Positions 41,734 through 48,773 of a stretch of 64,000 nucleotides of DNA are shown here, in pieces. Numbering within the stretch: the first letter of the stretch is position 1; every line of letters starts with the position of its first letter. The notes under the pieces are model-generated. The model made no database searches and was not told the origin of the DNA. It saw nothing but the letters and a program-made list of their open reading frames with translations. The stretch spans positions 19,074 through 83,073 of the forward strand of contig JAPMTY010000007.1 of the NCBI GenBank assembly GCA_026552835.1. Reading direction: 5' to 3'. Both the position numbers and the translations under genes were made by a program. The stretch comes from Candidatus Methanoperedens sp. GTDB taxonomy: Archaea > Halobacteriota > Methanosarcinia > Methanosarcinales > Methanoperedenaceae.

Positions 41734-41872
41734 CTCTTTCCCTTTCATGAGGGGCTAGGAACATTTGGTGCATGGTGTAGAACAGACCGATCAAAACGAA
41801 CACGAACGCGACCGAAAAGTATTCGGTTCTAGTGACTAGAATGGGATTACTTAGGATCTGGGCGCCCAGCAT
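41723..41872 (-). CDS. Small single-pass membrane protein
   Basis: Predicted 49 residues from ATG at 41872. One hydrophobic segment (YFSVAFVFVLIGLFYTM, about residues 18-34) and a charged C-terminus. Overlaps the upstream gene by 26 bases and pyrophosphatase by 11. Unassigned. Confidence 0.4.
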   Translation of the reverse strand: MLGAQILSNPILVTRTEYFSVAFVFVLIGLFYTMHQMFLAPHERERDGF

Positions 41873-42167
41873 CTTCGCCTCCAAACGTCTTGTCCATATC
41901 TTCCGCTGCCTTTTCCTGGTAGGGAACAAGTTCTTTTTTGACCTGGGAAATCAGGTCATCACCTTCAACCAAGGCCGCGTGCTCAAGGGCTTCGTGGAAG
42001 TACTCTTCGCCGATACTCCAACAAGCAAGCTTCTTCGAGCCAGTTTCGGATAGGCAATTCTCGAAACTAGCCGCCGCACGGCTGGCCCACTTCCAGGCCG
42101 TCTCAGTCTGAATCTGATTCAGATTCTTCTGGCTGAGTTCCCGCTTCGCTTCTTCCACTTTTAGCAT
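41847..42167 (-). CDS. Hypothetical helical protein
   Basis: Predicted 106 residues, mostly helical, with two Cys near residues 38 and 49. No family. Overlaps the phosphatase gene by 65 bases, unusually long here, so the true start may be further in; no better start codon is obvious. Confidence 0.4.
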   Translation of the reverse strand: MLKVEEAKRELSQKNLNQIQTETAWKWASRAAASFENCLSETGSKKLACWSIGEEYFHEALEHAALVEGDDLISQVKKELVPYQEKAAEDMDKTFGGEDAGRPDPK

Positions 42168-42531
42168 CGTATTTCTCCTTGATCATTTTCATCAGCTCAG
42201 GGTCACGGTACGGAAACGAGTCTGGAATGCCCAAAGCAATGACTGGTGTTTTCGTAAGACCAAGCTTCTTTAGCTTATCGTTGAGCCTTTCTTCCTGCTC
42301 CTCGTTCATGCAAACAATTTCCTGTGCCCAGTGCAGAAGAATCTCGTCTACGGCGACAAGTGCATGGCCAGTATCAAGGCCTGCGGCGCGAGTGTTGAAA
42401 TTGTACGGCTCTTGAGAAAGAACAACCGCAGTAGTCGGCGACCTAAGCAGGCCCGCGCTACACACACAGAGAACTCTCTTGTACTTTCCCTGCCACGGAT
42501 TACTGGCATTGTAAATTCTGTTTCTATCCAT
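42103..42531 (-). CDS. Low-molecular-weight protein tyrosine phosphatase-like
   Basis: Predicted 142 residues. VLCVCSAGLLRSPT near residue 20 is the CX5RS phosphate-binding loop of low-molecular-weight tyrosine phosphatases, and IPDSFPYRDPEL near residue 102 resembles the DP acid loop. The C-terminal 20 residues are Glu/Ser/Asp-rich. It may remove phosphate from host tyrosine or arginine residues, or act on a small molecule. Overlaps the 42524 gene by 8 bases. Confidence 0.68.
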   Translation of the reverse strand: MDRNRIYNASNPWQGKYKRVLCVCSAGLLRSPTTAVVLSQEPYNFNTRAAGLDTGHALVAVDEILLHWAQEIVCMNEEQEERLNDKLKKLGLTKTPVIALGIPDSFPYRDPELMKMIKEKYDAKSGRSEAGTQPEESESDSD

Positions 42532-42697
42532 CGCCGAATACCTCTTTGTATTTGCGCTTCAGAGCATCGTCGTAGACGGCTTTCTCGTCCTCGTTCATAT
42601 GCCTAGTACGCTCGTGGTAATCACGCTTATGACGACGAATAGTCTCCATGATTTCGTGATCTTTTCTGATTTCAGCTTCCTCGTTAGGTCTTCCCAT
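42524..42697 (-). CDS. Small charged helical protein
   Basis: Predicted 57 residues, very rich in Arg, Glu and Asp, probably a single long helix. ATG at 42697 lies 8 bases after the ribonucleotide reductase stop. Unassigned. Confidence 0.45.
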   Translation of the reverse strand: MGRPNEEAEIRKDHEIMETIRRHKRDYHERTRHMNEDEKAVYDDALKRKYKEVFGDG

Positions 42698-42704
42698 AAG
42701 TCAA

Positions 42705-44345
42705 CTATAGTCCACAAACTCCGTTTACGCAATCTCTTTCTTGTTCTTCAAAGACTTTTCCTTCATCCTGCAACGCCTCCTCCAGATCAACCCTAGTAAG
42801 GGGCTGACCACCACGACATCCGTCAGGATAAACAGTAAAACCGCGTAGGCGTTTGGCATATTTCAATAGTGTAGCAGAGTTTTTCTCAAGAGAGGACTCA
42901 TTATTAGTGGCAGATCCCCAAGAAGGAACGTTGCACGTGCTAGAAATCGACATATCGACGTAATTTTGCACGTCGGCCTGGAATTTGACTCGCTGTTTGA
43001 ACGTCAAATCTCCAGAATCCTTGATATTTTCTATTTTGACGCCCTGATCAAGCAGTCTTTTCACGGAACCATCGACCACGTACTGGTAAACCCACTTTTG
43101 TTCCTTCAGGTAGCGCCTTTTATACGCTTTACAGAACAGCGGCTCAATGCCAGTCGTGGTTTCTGCGATAATTCCGATCGTTCCAGTCGGAGCAATGGCT
43201 CGGACACCCTTCGGGACCGAAACTCCAAGCTGTTTTGCGCCGATGAAGGCTGCCGAGTCACTTTCCTGCTCATAAACCGACAAAAGTTTGTGCAATTCTG
43301 GCGTAACCTCATAATCACATCCTCTGGCCATGAGCCATTCGTGAATTCCACCAAGACCAAGGCCAATTCGATTGTTCTTTACGCCCACTTCTCTGATTCT
43401 TTGGGTCGGAACATCGCTGTAGATACCGCCGCAGAGCAGAAAAAGGGTAGAAAGCTTGGTAGTTTCGGCCAAATCTCTCTTGTCTCTCATTCGATTCAGC
43501 CAAATTGTGCCCAGGTTGCACTTGTCAGAGTCGTCTTCGCTGACAACTTCGGTGCATGCGTTGCGCAGACACTCATTGTCCTTGCGAAAATTGAAGCTCA
43601 TTCCAGGTTCAGCGCTCTGGAAAGCCTGTTTGCAGTTCTCAAGCCAGACGGATTTGGCCCACTGGTGCTTGGGATGGCCCTCATTTTCGATGGCGATGAA
43701 GAATTCCGTGTCATAGACGACTGAAATGTTCGTCCCTTCCATCGGAAGAGGGAAATTTAGGTCGGCCAGTTTGGCCGCTTTAAGCTCTGGACTGTAGTCC
43801 TTGAGATGCATGAACTTGAAGATATCTGGATGCCACCAAGCAAGGCCTGCCCAAATAGCAGAGCGTCTTGCTCCGCCTTGCATGATGTAGCGACCGCTCT
43901 CATTGATCATGTTCATGAGCGCAATTGGCCCTGTAGCCTTGCCACCAGTGCGTCTGATCAGCGAACCCTCTTCTCGAAGCTTAGAGTATTCACCACCAAT
44001 ACCGCCGCCCGTCATGAGAGATGCCGTGGCCTTGTGTTGCAGATCAGCCCAACCCTCACGGCTGTCCTCTGCGCGGAACAAAAAGCAGTTGTTGACCTGA
44101 TGGAACTCACGCCCTGCGGCATATAGATAACGACCACCAGGGATGAACTTGCGTTCCAAGATAATGTTGTAGATTTTTTCTTTTGTTTTACTATCCAAAA
44201 GTTGAGAGCAGACAGCTTCAGTGACGCGCTTGGCCGTGTCGTCCCAGGTCTCTACTCCGTCTTTTGAATATTTTTGAAGGTAAATGTCGTGCGCAAACTT
44301 GGTCGAAAAGACATCAAAGCCGTTCTTCATCGCGATCCTTGTCAA
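42705..44345 (-). CDS. nrdJ: Class II (B12-dependent) ribonucleotide reductase
   Basis: Predicted 546 residues. FIPGGRYLYAAGRE, NNCFLF, GGGIGGEYSKLR and NACTEVVSEDDSDKCNLG follow the order of class II reductases: the first Cys of the redox pair in NNC, the radical Cys in the N-x-C-x-E motif, the partner in KCNLG. The C-terminus ends CVNGVC, the CxxC that passes electrons. Reduces ribonucleotides to deoxyribonucleotides with adenosylcobalamin; no small subunit gene is present. Shorter than many bacterial NrdJ, in the range of compact phage forms. Confidence 0.87.
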   Translation of the reverse strand: MTRIAMKNGFDVFSTKFAHDIYLQKYSKDGVETWDDTAKRVTEAVCSQLLDSKTKEKIYNIILERKFIPGGRYLYAAGREFHQVNNCFLFRAEDSREGWADLQHKATASLMTGGGIGGEYSKLREEGSLIRRTGGKATGPIALMNMINESGRYIMQGGARRSAIWAGLAWWHPDIFKFMHLKDYSPELKAAKLADLNFPLPMEGTNISVVYDTEFFIAIENEGHPKHQWAKSVWLENCKQAFQSAEPGMSFNFRKDNECLRNACTEVVSEDDSDKCNLGTIWLNRMRDKRDLAETTKLSTLFLLCGGIYSDVPTQRIREVGVKNNRIGLGLGGIHEWLMARGCDYEVTPELHKLLSVYEQESDSAAFIGAKQLGVSVPKGVRAIAPTGTIGIIAETTTGIEPLFCKAYKRRYLKEQKWVYQYVVDGSVKRLLDQGVKIENIKDSGDLTFKQRVKFQADVQNYVDMSISSTCNVPSWGSATNNESSLEKNSATLLKYAKRLRGFTVYPDGCRGGQPLTRVDLEEALQDEGKVFEEQERDCVNGVCGL

Positions 44346-44366
44346 CTACAGCTACTGGCTAGTTTT

Positions 44367-44648
44367 CTAAATTTTTTTGAGTTCTTCTCTAACTCTATCA
44401 CGCTCTTTTCGCTGAGTACGAAAAAATGAGATGAAATAAAAAAGCGCATTCACAAAAAATCCAAACTTGAGAAAATCTTCTGAATCAACGAAGCGCTTGT
44501 AGATTTCGATGACGGCAACGTCCGCTGCCAGGAGTAGACACATCGCAGTAAAGCTGTACTTGAGCATGAACCAAGTCGATCCCTTGTAGATCTGGAAGGC
44601 CTTCTTCTTTTGCTCTGGCGTCAAACTTTTCCACTGGTCGTATTCCAT
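44367..44648 (-). CDS. Small membrane protein
   Basis: Predicted 93 residues from ATG at 44648 (TAATG overlap). Two hydrophobic helices at about residues 26-50 and 63-80 and a charged C-terminus (RTQRKERDRVREELKK). No family. It follows the 44648 gene without a gap. Confidence 0.5.
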   Translation of the reverse strand: MEYDQWKSLTPEQKKKAFQIYKGSTWFMLKYSFTAMCLLLAADVAVIEIYKRFVDSEDFLKFGFFVNALFYFISFFRTQRKERDRVREELKKI

Positions 44649-45415
44649 TATCTCCACCTAGTCTTTCCGCGTTTGCCTGGCGGTTTCTTGAAGCTGTATT
44701 CTCCATCGTGACCCTTTGCGGCAGCCAAAACCTTGTCCGACATTTTTTCTTTCGGAGGAGGCGGTGCGCCAATGACGCCAGACAGAAACATATAAACGTC
44801 CTGAAAGGCAGTCTGAGGATCTTTCACTTTCATGAAACCAAAACTTTTTAGGCAAGGATTGAGAATCAACTTCTCATCGTCACCAAGAACAAAAGTAGGG
44901 ACCTTGAAGGCGTGAAAAATTTCCTCGCACTTCTTCAGTTCGGAAGCAGCAGCGAAAAAATTCTTAACACCCTGCTCATACTTTAGATTATGGCTGTCCC
45001 ACCTGGGCGAATACCAATATCTGGCCTCTTGCCGAAAAATATTTTCCTTGGCCGCAAACTCAGAGAAGCTATCAGCATCGTAGAAGTAGAGAGGTTTGAT
45101 CTTTCCAGTCGGATTGTCGCATGAATCCACCGTCACCGTAACGACAGGATAGAAATTGCCGCAGAATCCTACGATCCTCTGACTCAGAGTAATACGACCC
45201 AAACTTTCGGCGGGATATGTGCTGAAGCGGTTGTTTCCGTAGATGCGAGGGATTACCAGATCGGTTTTGTTGGGCAGTTTGACCGTGTAGGGATTATCCC
45301 AATTACGCCTTACAACCTTGACTTCTTCAGTCAGGCGTTTGTACACGCACGTCTTGTCCACCCCGTAGATGGATGCCGTATCGTAATAATCATGGAATTT
45401 ACTAACAATCAACAT
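44648..45415 (-). CDS. Conserved-looking phage protein of unknown function
   Basis: Predicted 255 residues, alpha/beta, with several aromatic-rich stretches (ARYWYSPRWDSHNLKY near residue 131) and a Pro-rich linker (GAPPPPKEK) before a basic C-terminal tail. No catalytic motif is apparent. It overlaps the EndoVII-like gene by 14 bases. Confidence 0.5.
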   Translation of the reverse strand: MLIVSKFHDYYDTASIYGVDKTCVYKRLTEEVKVVRRNWDNPYTVKLPNKTDLVIPRIYGNNRFSTYPAESLGRITLSQRIVGFCGNFYPVVTVTVDSCDNPTGKIKPLYFYDADSFSEFAAKENIFRQEARYWYSPRWDSHNLKYEQGVKNFFAAASELKKCEEIFHAFKVPTFVLGDDEKLILNPCLKSFGFMKVKDPQTAFQDVYMFLSGVIGAPPPPKEKMSDKVLAAAKGHDGEYSFKKPPGKRGKTRWR

Positions 45416-45851
45416 ATTTAGTCAAGTATTCCGCTGCTTTTTGAACAACAGAAGGATCGTCCCGTAGTAATCCAATGGCGTGATTACATTGGTGACACAA
45501 AATCCCACGAACCTTTCCAGTTTTGTGAGAATGATCTACGCAGAGCATTCTTTTCCCAGGCTTCCTGAGACATATCGCGCACGCTCCACCCTGGCTACTC
45601 AGAACCTCATTGTACCGTTCCAGAGTAATACCAAACTTGTTCTTTAGCAAGGTGTTCACGCGAGCATCTGGATTCTTTTCCAGATATCTCTTTTGAATGG
45701 ACTTCACGCGATCCTTGTTTTTCTTCCACCGTTCTCTTTGATGCTCTGCGCAACACACCTTACATACAGAATAGTATGTGCCATTCTTACGCCTATAGAA
45801 ACTGTCGAGAAATCTGAAAGAACGGCACTTGGTGCAAACTTTATGTTCCAC
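45402..45851 (-). CDS. Endonuclease VII-family HNH nuclease
   Basis: Predicted 149 residues. N-terminal CTKC and CKVC module as in the genes at 4089 and 30810, a basic linker, then CAICLRKP, LCVDHSHKTGKVRGILCHQCN and GLLRDD, the recombination endonuclease VII signature with four zinc cysteines and the catalytic DHxH. Acts on branched DNA or as a homing nuclease. Probably a mobile insertion between the 44648 and 45851 genes. Confidence 0.85.
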   Translation of the reverse strand: MEHKVCTKCRSFRFLDSFYRRKNGTYYSVCKVCCAEHQRERWKKNKDRVKSIQKRYLEKNPDARVNTLLKNKFGITLERYNEVLSSQGGACAICLRKPGKRMLCVDHSHKTGKVRGILCHQCNHAIGLLRDDPSVVQKAAEYLTKYVDC

Positions 45852-46033
45852 TATTTCACTCCATCTTTTTCCATCACTTTGTTCAGGTAGAGCAACATCC
45901 TCGTAGGCTCAATTCGTTCATCCCTGATGATCAAGGCGAAAATCTCGATAGCTTCCTGGGGGTTATCCGCCCCAGTCTTTTTTATCAAGTACTCAATTTG
46001 TCTCTTGCTGAAACTTACGGTGGTTTCGCTCAA
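45851..46033 (-). CDS. Small hypothetical protein
   Basis: Predicted 60 residues, helical, no Cys. Pattern resembles short ribbon-helix-helix or adaptor proteins (KRQIEYLIKKTGADNPQEAI) but evidence is weak. One-base overlap with the EndoVII-like gene. Confidence 0.45.
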   Translation of the reverse strand: MSETTVSFSKRQIEYLIKKTGADNPQEAIEIFALIIRDERIEPTRMLLYLNKVMEKDGVK

Positions 46034-46036
46034 TCG

Positions 46037-46480
46037 CTACTCCAGGTAGTAAACTGTCACATCATAGTCGTCGAAGACTTCATTCAAGATTCCTTCGATT
46101 ATGTTCCAGTCACCACCAGCAAGTCCAGCTCCAATTTTTGGAATGGCGATTGTTTTGTTGTTTACTTTGGCGAATTCTTTGACTTTAGTCATGCACACAC
46201 GGATGGCTGGGTAATTGGCGTGGCAAATTCCTCTTGGAAGGTAAGATGCCTGAGTAGCGCAGTTGGCTATCACAACACCGTCATGCGTGACGACAAATTG
46301 AACCTCGCCAAGCTTCCAGCCGTCCTCTTCAAACTTCTCTAAATACGATTCTCTCGCCTTGGGGTATTTCTTGGCCATAGCGTATGCCACGCCTGAGCCG
46401 TAGCCACCACGGCAATTGCAGCCATGAGCCAACACATCGCACCGAGAACTGAAGAGGTCGCCTTTGACGTATTTGACCAT
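46037..46480 (-). CDS. Macro-domain protein (ADP-ribose processing)
   Basis: Predicted 147 residues, a single macro domain. YVKGDLF at the N-terminus, VLAHGCNCRGGYGSGVA near residues 16-32 and IPKIGAGLAGGDW near residue 112 are the ADP-ribose-binding loops. The form is closest to ADP-ribose-1''-phosphate phosphatase or TARG1-type de-ADP-ribosylases. With the RNA-repair and phosphatase genes here it could remove ADP-ribose from RNA, protein or a host product, or clear the by-product of tRNA splicing-type ligation. Confidence 0.8.
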   Translation of the reverse strand: MVKYVKGDLFSSRCDVLAHGCNCRGGYGSGVAYAMAKKYPKARESYLEKFEEDGWKLGEVQFVVTHDGVVIANCATQASYLPRGICHANYPAIRVCMTKVKEFAKVNNKTIAIPKIGAGLAGGDWNIIEGILNEVFDDYDVTVYYLE

Positions 46481-46481
46481 A

Positions 46482-46712
46482 CTAATCCGTGAGGATCAGT
46501 GCTCTCCAAAAGCCCCGCTCGTCACGCTCCACTTGAAGACCCTGACTCCGATTGAACTCAATGAAGTAATTGATCTCTTTTTCTCTCTCGTGGCCGATTT
46601 CGACCCACATACCTCTCGGCCTAGGGATCTTCTGTTCTTCCTCGGACAGCTCGTCTCTTCTGACAAAGACGAGCACCTTCCGACCATCCGACCCGTATCT
46701 GAGTTCAAACAT
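46482..46712 (-). CDS. Small hypothetical protein
   Basis: Predicted 76 residues, very charged, beta-alpha look (KVLVFVRRDELSEEE). Unassigned. It separates the macro-domain gene from the ABC transporter operon by single-digit gaps. Confidence 0.45.
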   Translation of the reverse strand: MFELRYGSDGRKVLVFVRRDELSEEEQKIPRPRGMWVEIGHEREKEINYFIEFNRSQGLQVERDERGFWRALILTD

Positions 46713-46718
46713 AAAACC

Positions 46719-47540
46719 TCACAAATTCTTGAATTCTTCCTTGATCTCTCTGACAAAATCAGAGAATTTGGCCGTTCTGGCAATCTCAGGATGCCAGCAC
46801 AGACCCCTATCAATCAGATTGTACTCTTTTGTGATTCTAGCGCCAGGAACTTTTCTGCCGTCTGGGCCTGTATCTCTGCCCATCAACCACAAATGGTCTG
46901 AGATGGACGCTGCGGCGGCGATGTCATGGGTGACGACGATGATGGTGTTCAAGTCGTCCTTGTTGGCAAGCTTGTTCAAAAGCTGACAAGTCTTCTCAAG
47001 CATCAACAGGTCGAGACCAGAGAAAGGCTCGTCCATCAACAGGAAGTGCTCTGAACACAAAACCTGCTGAATGATGGCGCAGCGCTGTCTCTGACCGCCA
47101 GAAAGCTGATTTGGATACACTTGAGCCCTATCGACCAGATCAAACTCGTTCAGGTATTCAATAACCTTTTCCCTGGCGATCTTCTCGTTACTCTCGTTCT
47201 GCATGGCGGATAGCATCAAATTGGAAAGCACCGTGCGATGCTCGAAGAGCGGGTAGCTCTGAGCGACGACGCCAACCTCACCAGCGATCACCTCTCTGTT
47301 CAGGCCATTCACAGAGACCCTTCCAGAAGAGGGTTTGTTCAGGCCAGCGATGATTCTGAAGAGCTGCGTCTTGCCGATACCAGAAGGGCCTAGGAAGCCT
47401 ACGATCTGACCAGTAGTCTTTCCAGGGACGATGATGTCCTTAATCTCAGCGTTGACGTTCTTTAAAACAGGCCTGCCTTCGTATTCCAGGCAGATATTTT
47501 CAACCTTGAGAAGTGACTTGCCAAAAGTATAGGTGCTCAT
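46719..47540 (-). CDS. ABC transporter ATPase (NitT/TauT-like)
   Basis: Predicted 273 residues. Complete ATPase: Walker A GPSGIGKT near residue 51, Q-loop VVAQSYP near residue 92, signature LSGGQRQRCA near residue 142, Walker B FLLMDEPFSGLD near residue 163 and switch VVTHD near residue 202. The arrangement and length fit the importer ATPases of the nitrate/taurine/sulfonate type. Overlaps the permease gene by 4 bases (ATGA), so the pair is translationally coupled. Encoded ATPases of this kind are unusual in phages. Confidence 0.88.
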   Translation of the reverse strand: MSTYTFGKSLLKVENICLEYEGRPVLKNVNAEIKDIIVPGKTTGQIVGFLGPSGIGKTQLFRIIAGLNKPSSGRVSVNGLNREVIAGEVGVVAQSYPLFEHRTVLSNLMLSAMQNESNEKIAREKVIEYLNEFDLVDRAQVYPNQLSGGQRQRCAIIQQVLCSEHFLLMDEPFSGLDLLMLEKTCQLLNKLANKDDLNTIIVVTHDIAAAASISDHLWLMGRDTGPDGRKVPGARITKEYNLIDRGLCWHPEIARTAKFSDFVREIKEEFKNL

Positions 47541-48322
47541 TTTCTCTCCGTCGTTAGTGTGGCGTAAGGACAGAACACGCTCTTGAGCACGCCGATCACG
47601 TAATCCTGCCCTAGTCCTACGCCCAGGATGAGCAATTGAATCGCCATCACAGAACTAAGATGGAAGTGCTTATTTTGGTTGAGAAGGATCGCTCCAATCC
47701 CACCTTCGCTCCTGGACATGCCCTCAATCATGGTGAGCATCATCCAACCAATGGCAGCGTTCTGCCGCAAGCAGTCAAATACCTTATCTGCCTGACCAAG
47801 AATGATGACTTCCCAGACGATTCTCCAGTCTCCCATCTTCAGCGTGCGAGCCAAATCGAACTGTACCTTTGGGATAGAATCCAATACGTCCATCATGCTC
47901 GTCACAAAGAACACAGAGATAGAGTAAACCAGCAAGTACAGCTTGAGTTCATGTCCGCTCTTTGCGGCCATAGTAAAGAAGAATGTCAGACCCGCCAGGG
48001 AAAGGAACCGAAGCTTTCCAAAGAAGGAAATGACGGGCCTAAAGAAGGGAATGACGCTCAAGTACGCTAGACCCAAGGAAACTAGTAGGGCGGTGCCAAT
48101 AGCCTGGAGGTTCAGGTAAAAGCTAGTAATCAACTCCGCTCCCATGCCTTCTTTCCAAAGCTGACCAAAAGAATACAGTGTCTCGCTCGGGCTGGGCAAA
48201 AAGGTGAAATTGGTGCAATACCACACCATCAAGAACAAAAAGATCTGGCTCACCACCAACAAGCTTCCCGTAGACTTAGACAGGATCTTGTTGGGGGAGA
48301 AAATGGCTAGGAAATCCTTCAT
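47537..48322 (-). CDS. ABC transporter permease (NitT/TauT-like)
   Basis: Predicted 261 residues with about six hydrophobic helices starting near residue 20. ARTLKMGDWRIVWEVIILG near residues 158-176 corresponds to the EAA loop that contacts the ATPase. The N-terminal helix begins SKSTGSLLVVSQIFLFLMVW. Forms the inner-membrane channel with the 46719 ATPase; coupled by ATGA overlaps at both ends with ATPase and the barrel protein. Confidence 0.82.
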   Translation of the reverse strand: MKDFLAIFSPNKILSKSTGSLLVVSQIFLFLMVWYCTNFTFLPSPSETLYSFGQLWKEGMGAELITSFYLNLQAIGTALLVSLGLAYLSVIPFFRPVISFFGKLRFLSLAGLTFFFTMAAKSGHELKLYLLVYSISVFFVTSMMDVLDSIPKVQFDLARTLKMGDWRIVWEVIILGQADKVFDCLRQNAAIGWMMLTMIEGMSRSEGGIGAILLNQNKHFHLSSVMAIQLLILGVGLGQDYVIGVLKSVFCPYATLTTERK

Positions 48323-48720
48323 AAATTCAATCCGAGGCTAAAGGTGCATGAAAAGCTGAACGGCCCATCAAAACCCATGTAGCTGTTGTTCTCCTTGACG
48401 TAGATCAGAGAGTTGAGGTTTTGCATGTACCCCAGCTCTGGTCCAACGATGTAATGCGCTCCAGAGCCATCCCTGGCGATTACCAGGGCGTTTGCCAGGC
48501 CAACGTTCAAGTGCTCGAACTGAAGGCCAAAAGAAACGTATGGCTGAATATAATCTGCGTTTCCAGTCAAAGAAACATCGACATACGGCATTTCGCTGAC
48601 AAACTCGTAATCTCCGCCGTAGAAAGGTTTGGAACCCTGCCCAAAACCCACATTCAATTCCGCCATGTCAGCTTGGGCGGCAACCGATAAAAACACCAGA
48701 AGAAGTGCTAGGAACTTCAC
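48319..48720 (-). CDS. Small outer-membrane beta-barrel-like protein
   Basis: Predicted 133 residues. Signal peptide at residues 1-17 (ending AAQA), then alternating hydrophobic strands rich in Tyr and Gly (YVDVSLTG, IQPYVSFGLQFEHL) and a C-terminal SLGLNL typical of outer-membrane proteins. Overlap with the permease (ATGA) places an outer-membrane partner in the same operon as an ABC transporter. Function inferred from context only. Confidence 0.6.
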   Translation of the reverse strand: MKFLALLLVFLSVAAQADMAELNVGFGQGSKPFYGGDYEFVSEMPYVDVSLTGNADYIQPYVSFGLQFEHLNVGLANALVIARDGSGAHYIVGPELGYMQNLNSLIYVKENNSYMGFDGPFSFSCTFSLGLNL

Positions 48721-48738
48721 AAAAGTCTTTCTGTAACT

Positions 48739-48760
48739 GGGGGCACCCGAAGGTGCCCCC
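48739..48760 (-). terminator. Strong UUCG hairpin between SBP-OmpA and barrel genes
   Basis: On the minus strand GGGGGCACC and GGTGCCCCC (9 bp, perfect) flank a TTCG tetraloop, one of the most stable RNA hairpins, 13 bases after the stop of the 48774 gene. No run of U follows, so it may attenuate transcription, stabilise the 3' end, or mark a processing site that sets different levels of the SBP-OmpA protein and the transporter. Confidence 0.6.
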
Positions 48761-48773
48761 GATTACGTTGAGG

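Noticed and set aside
42966..43724. Long plus-strand open frame of 252 codons
   Set aside because: It lies wholly inside the ribonucleotide reductase gene on the other strand, with no ribosome site or recognisable motif.
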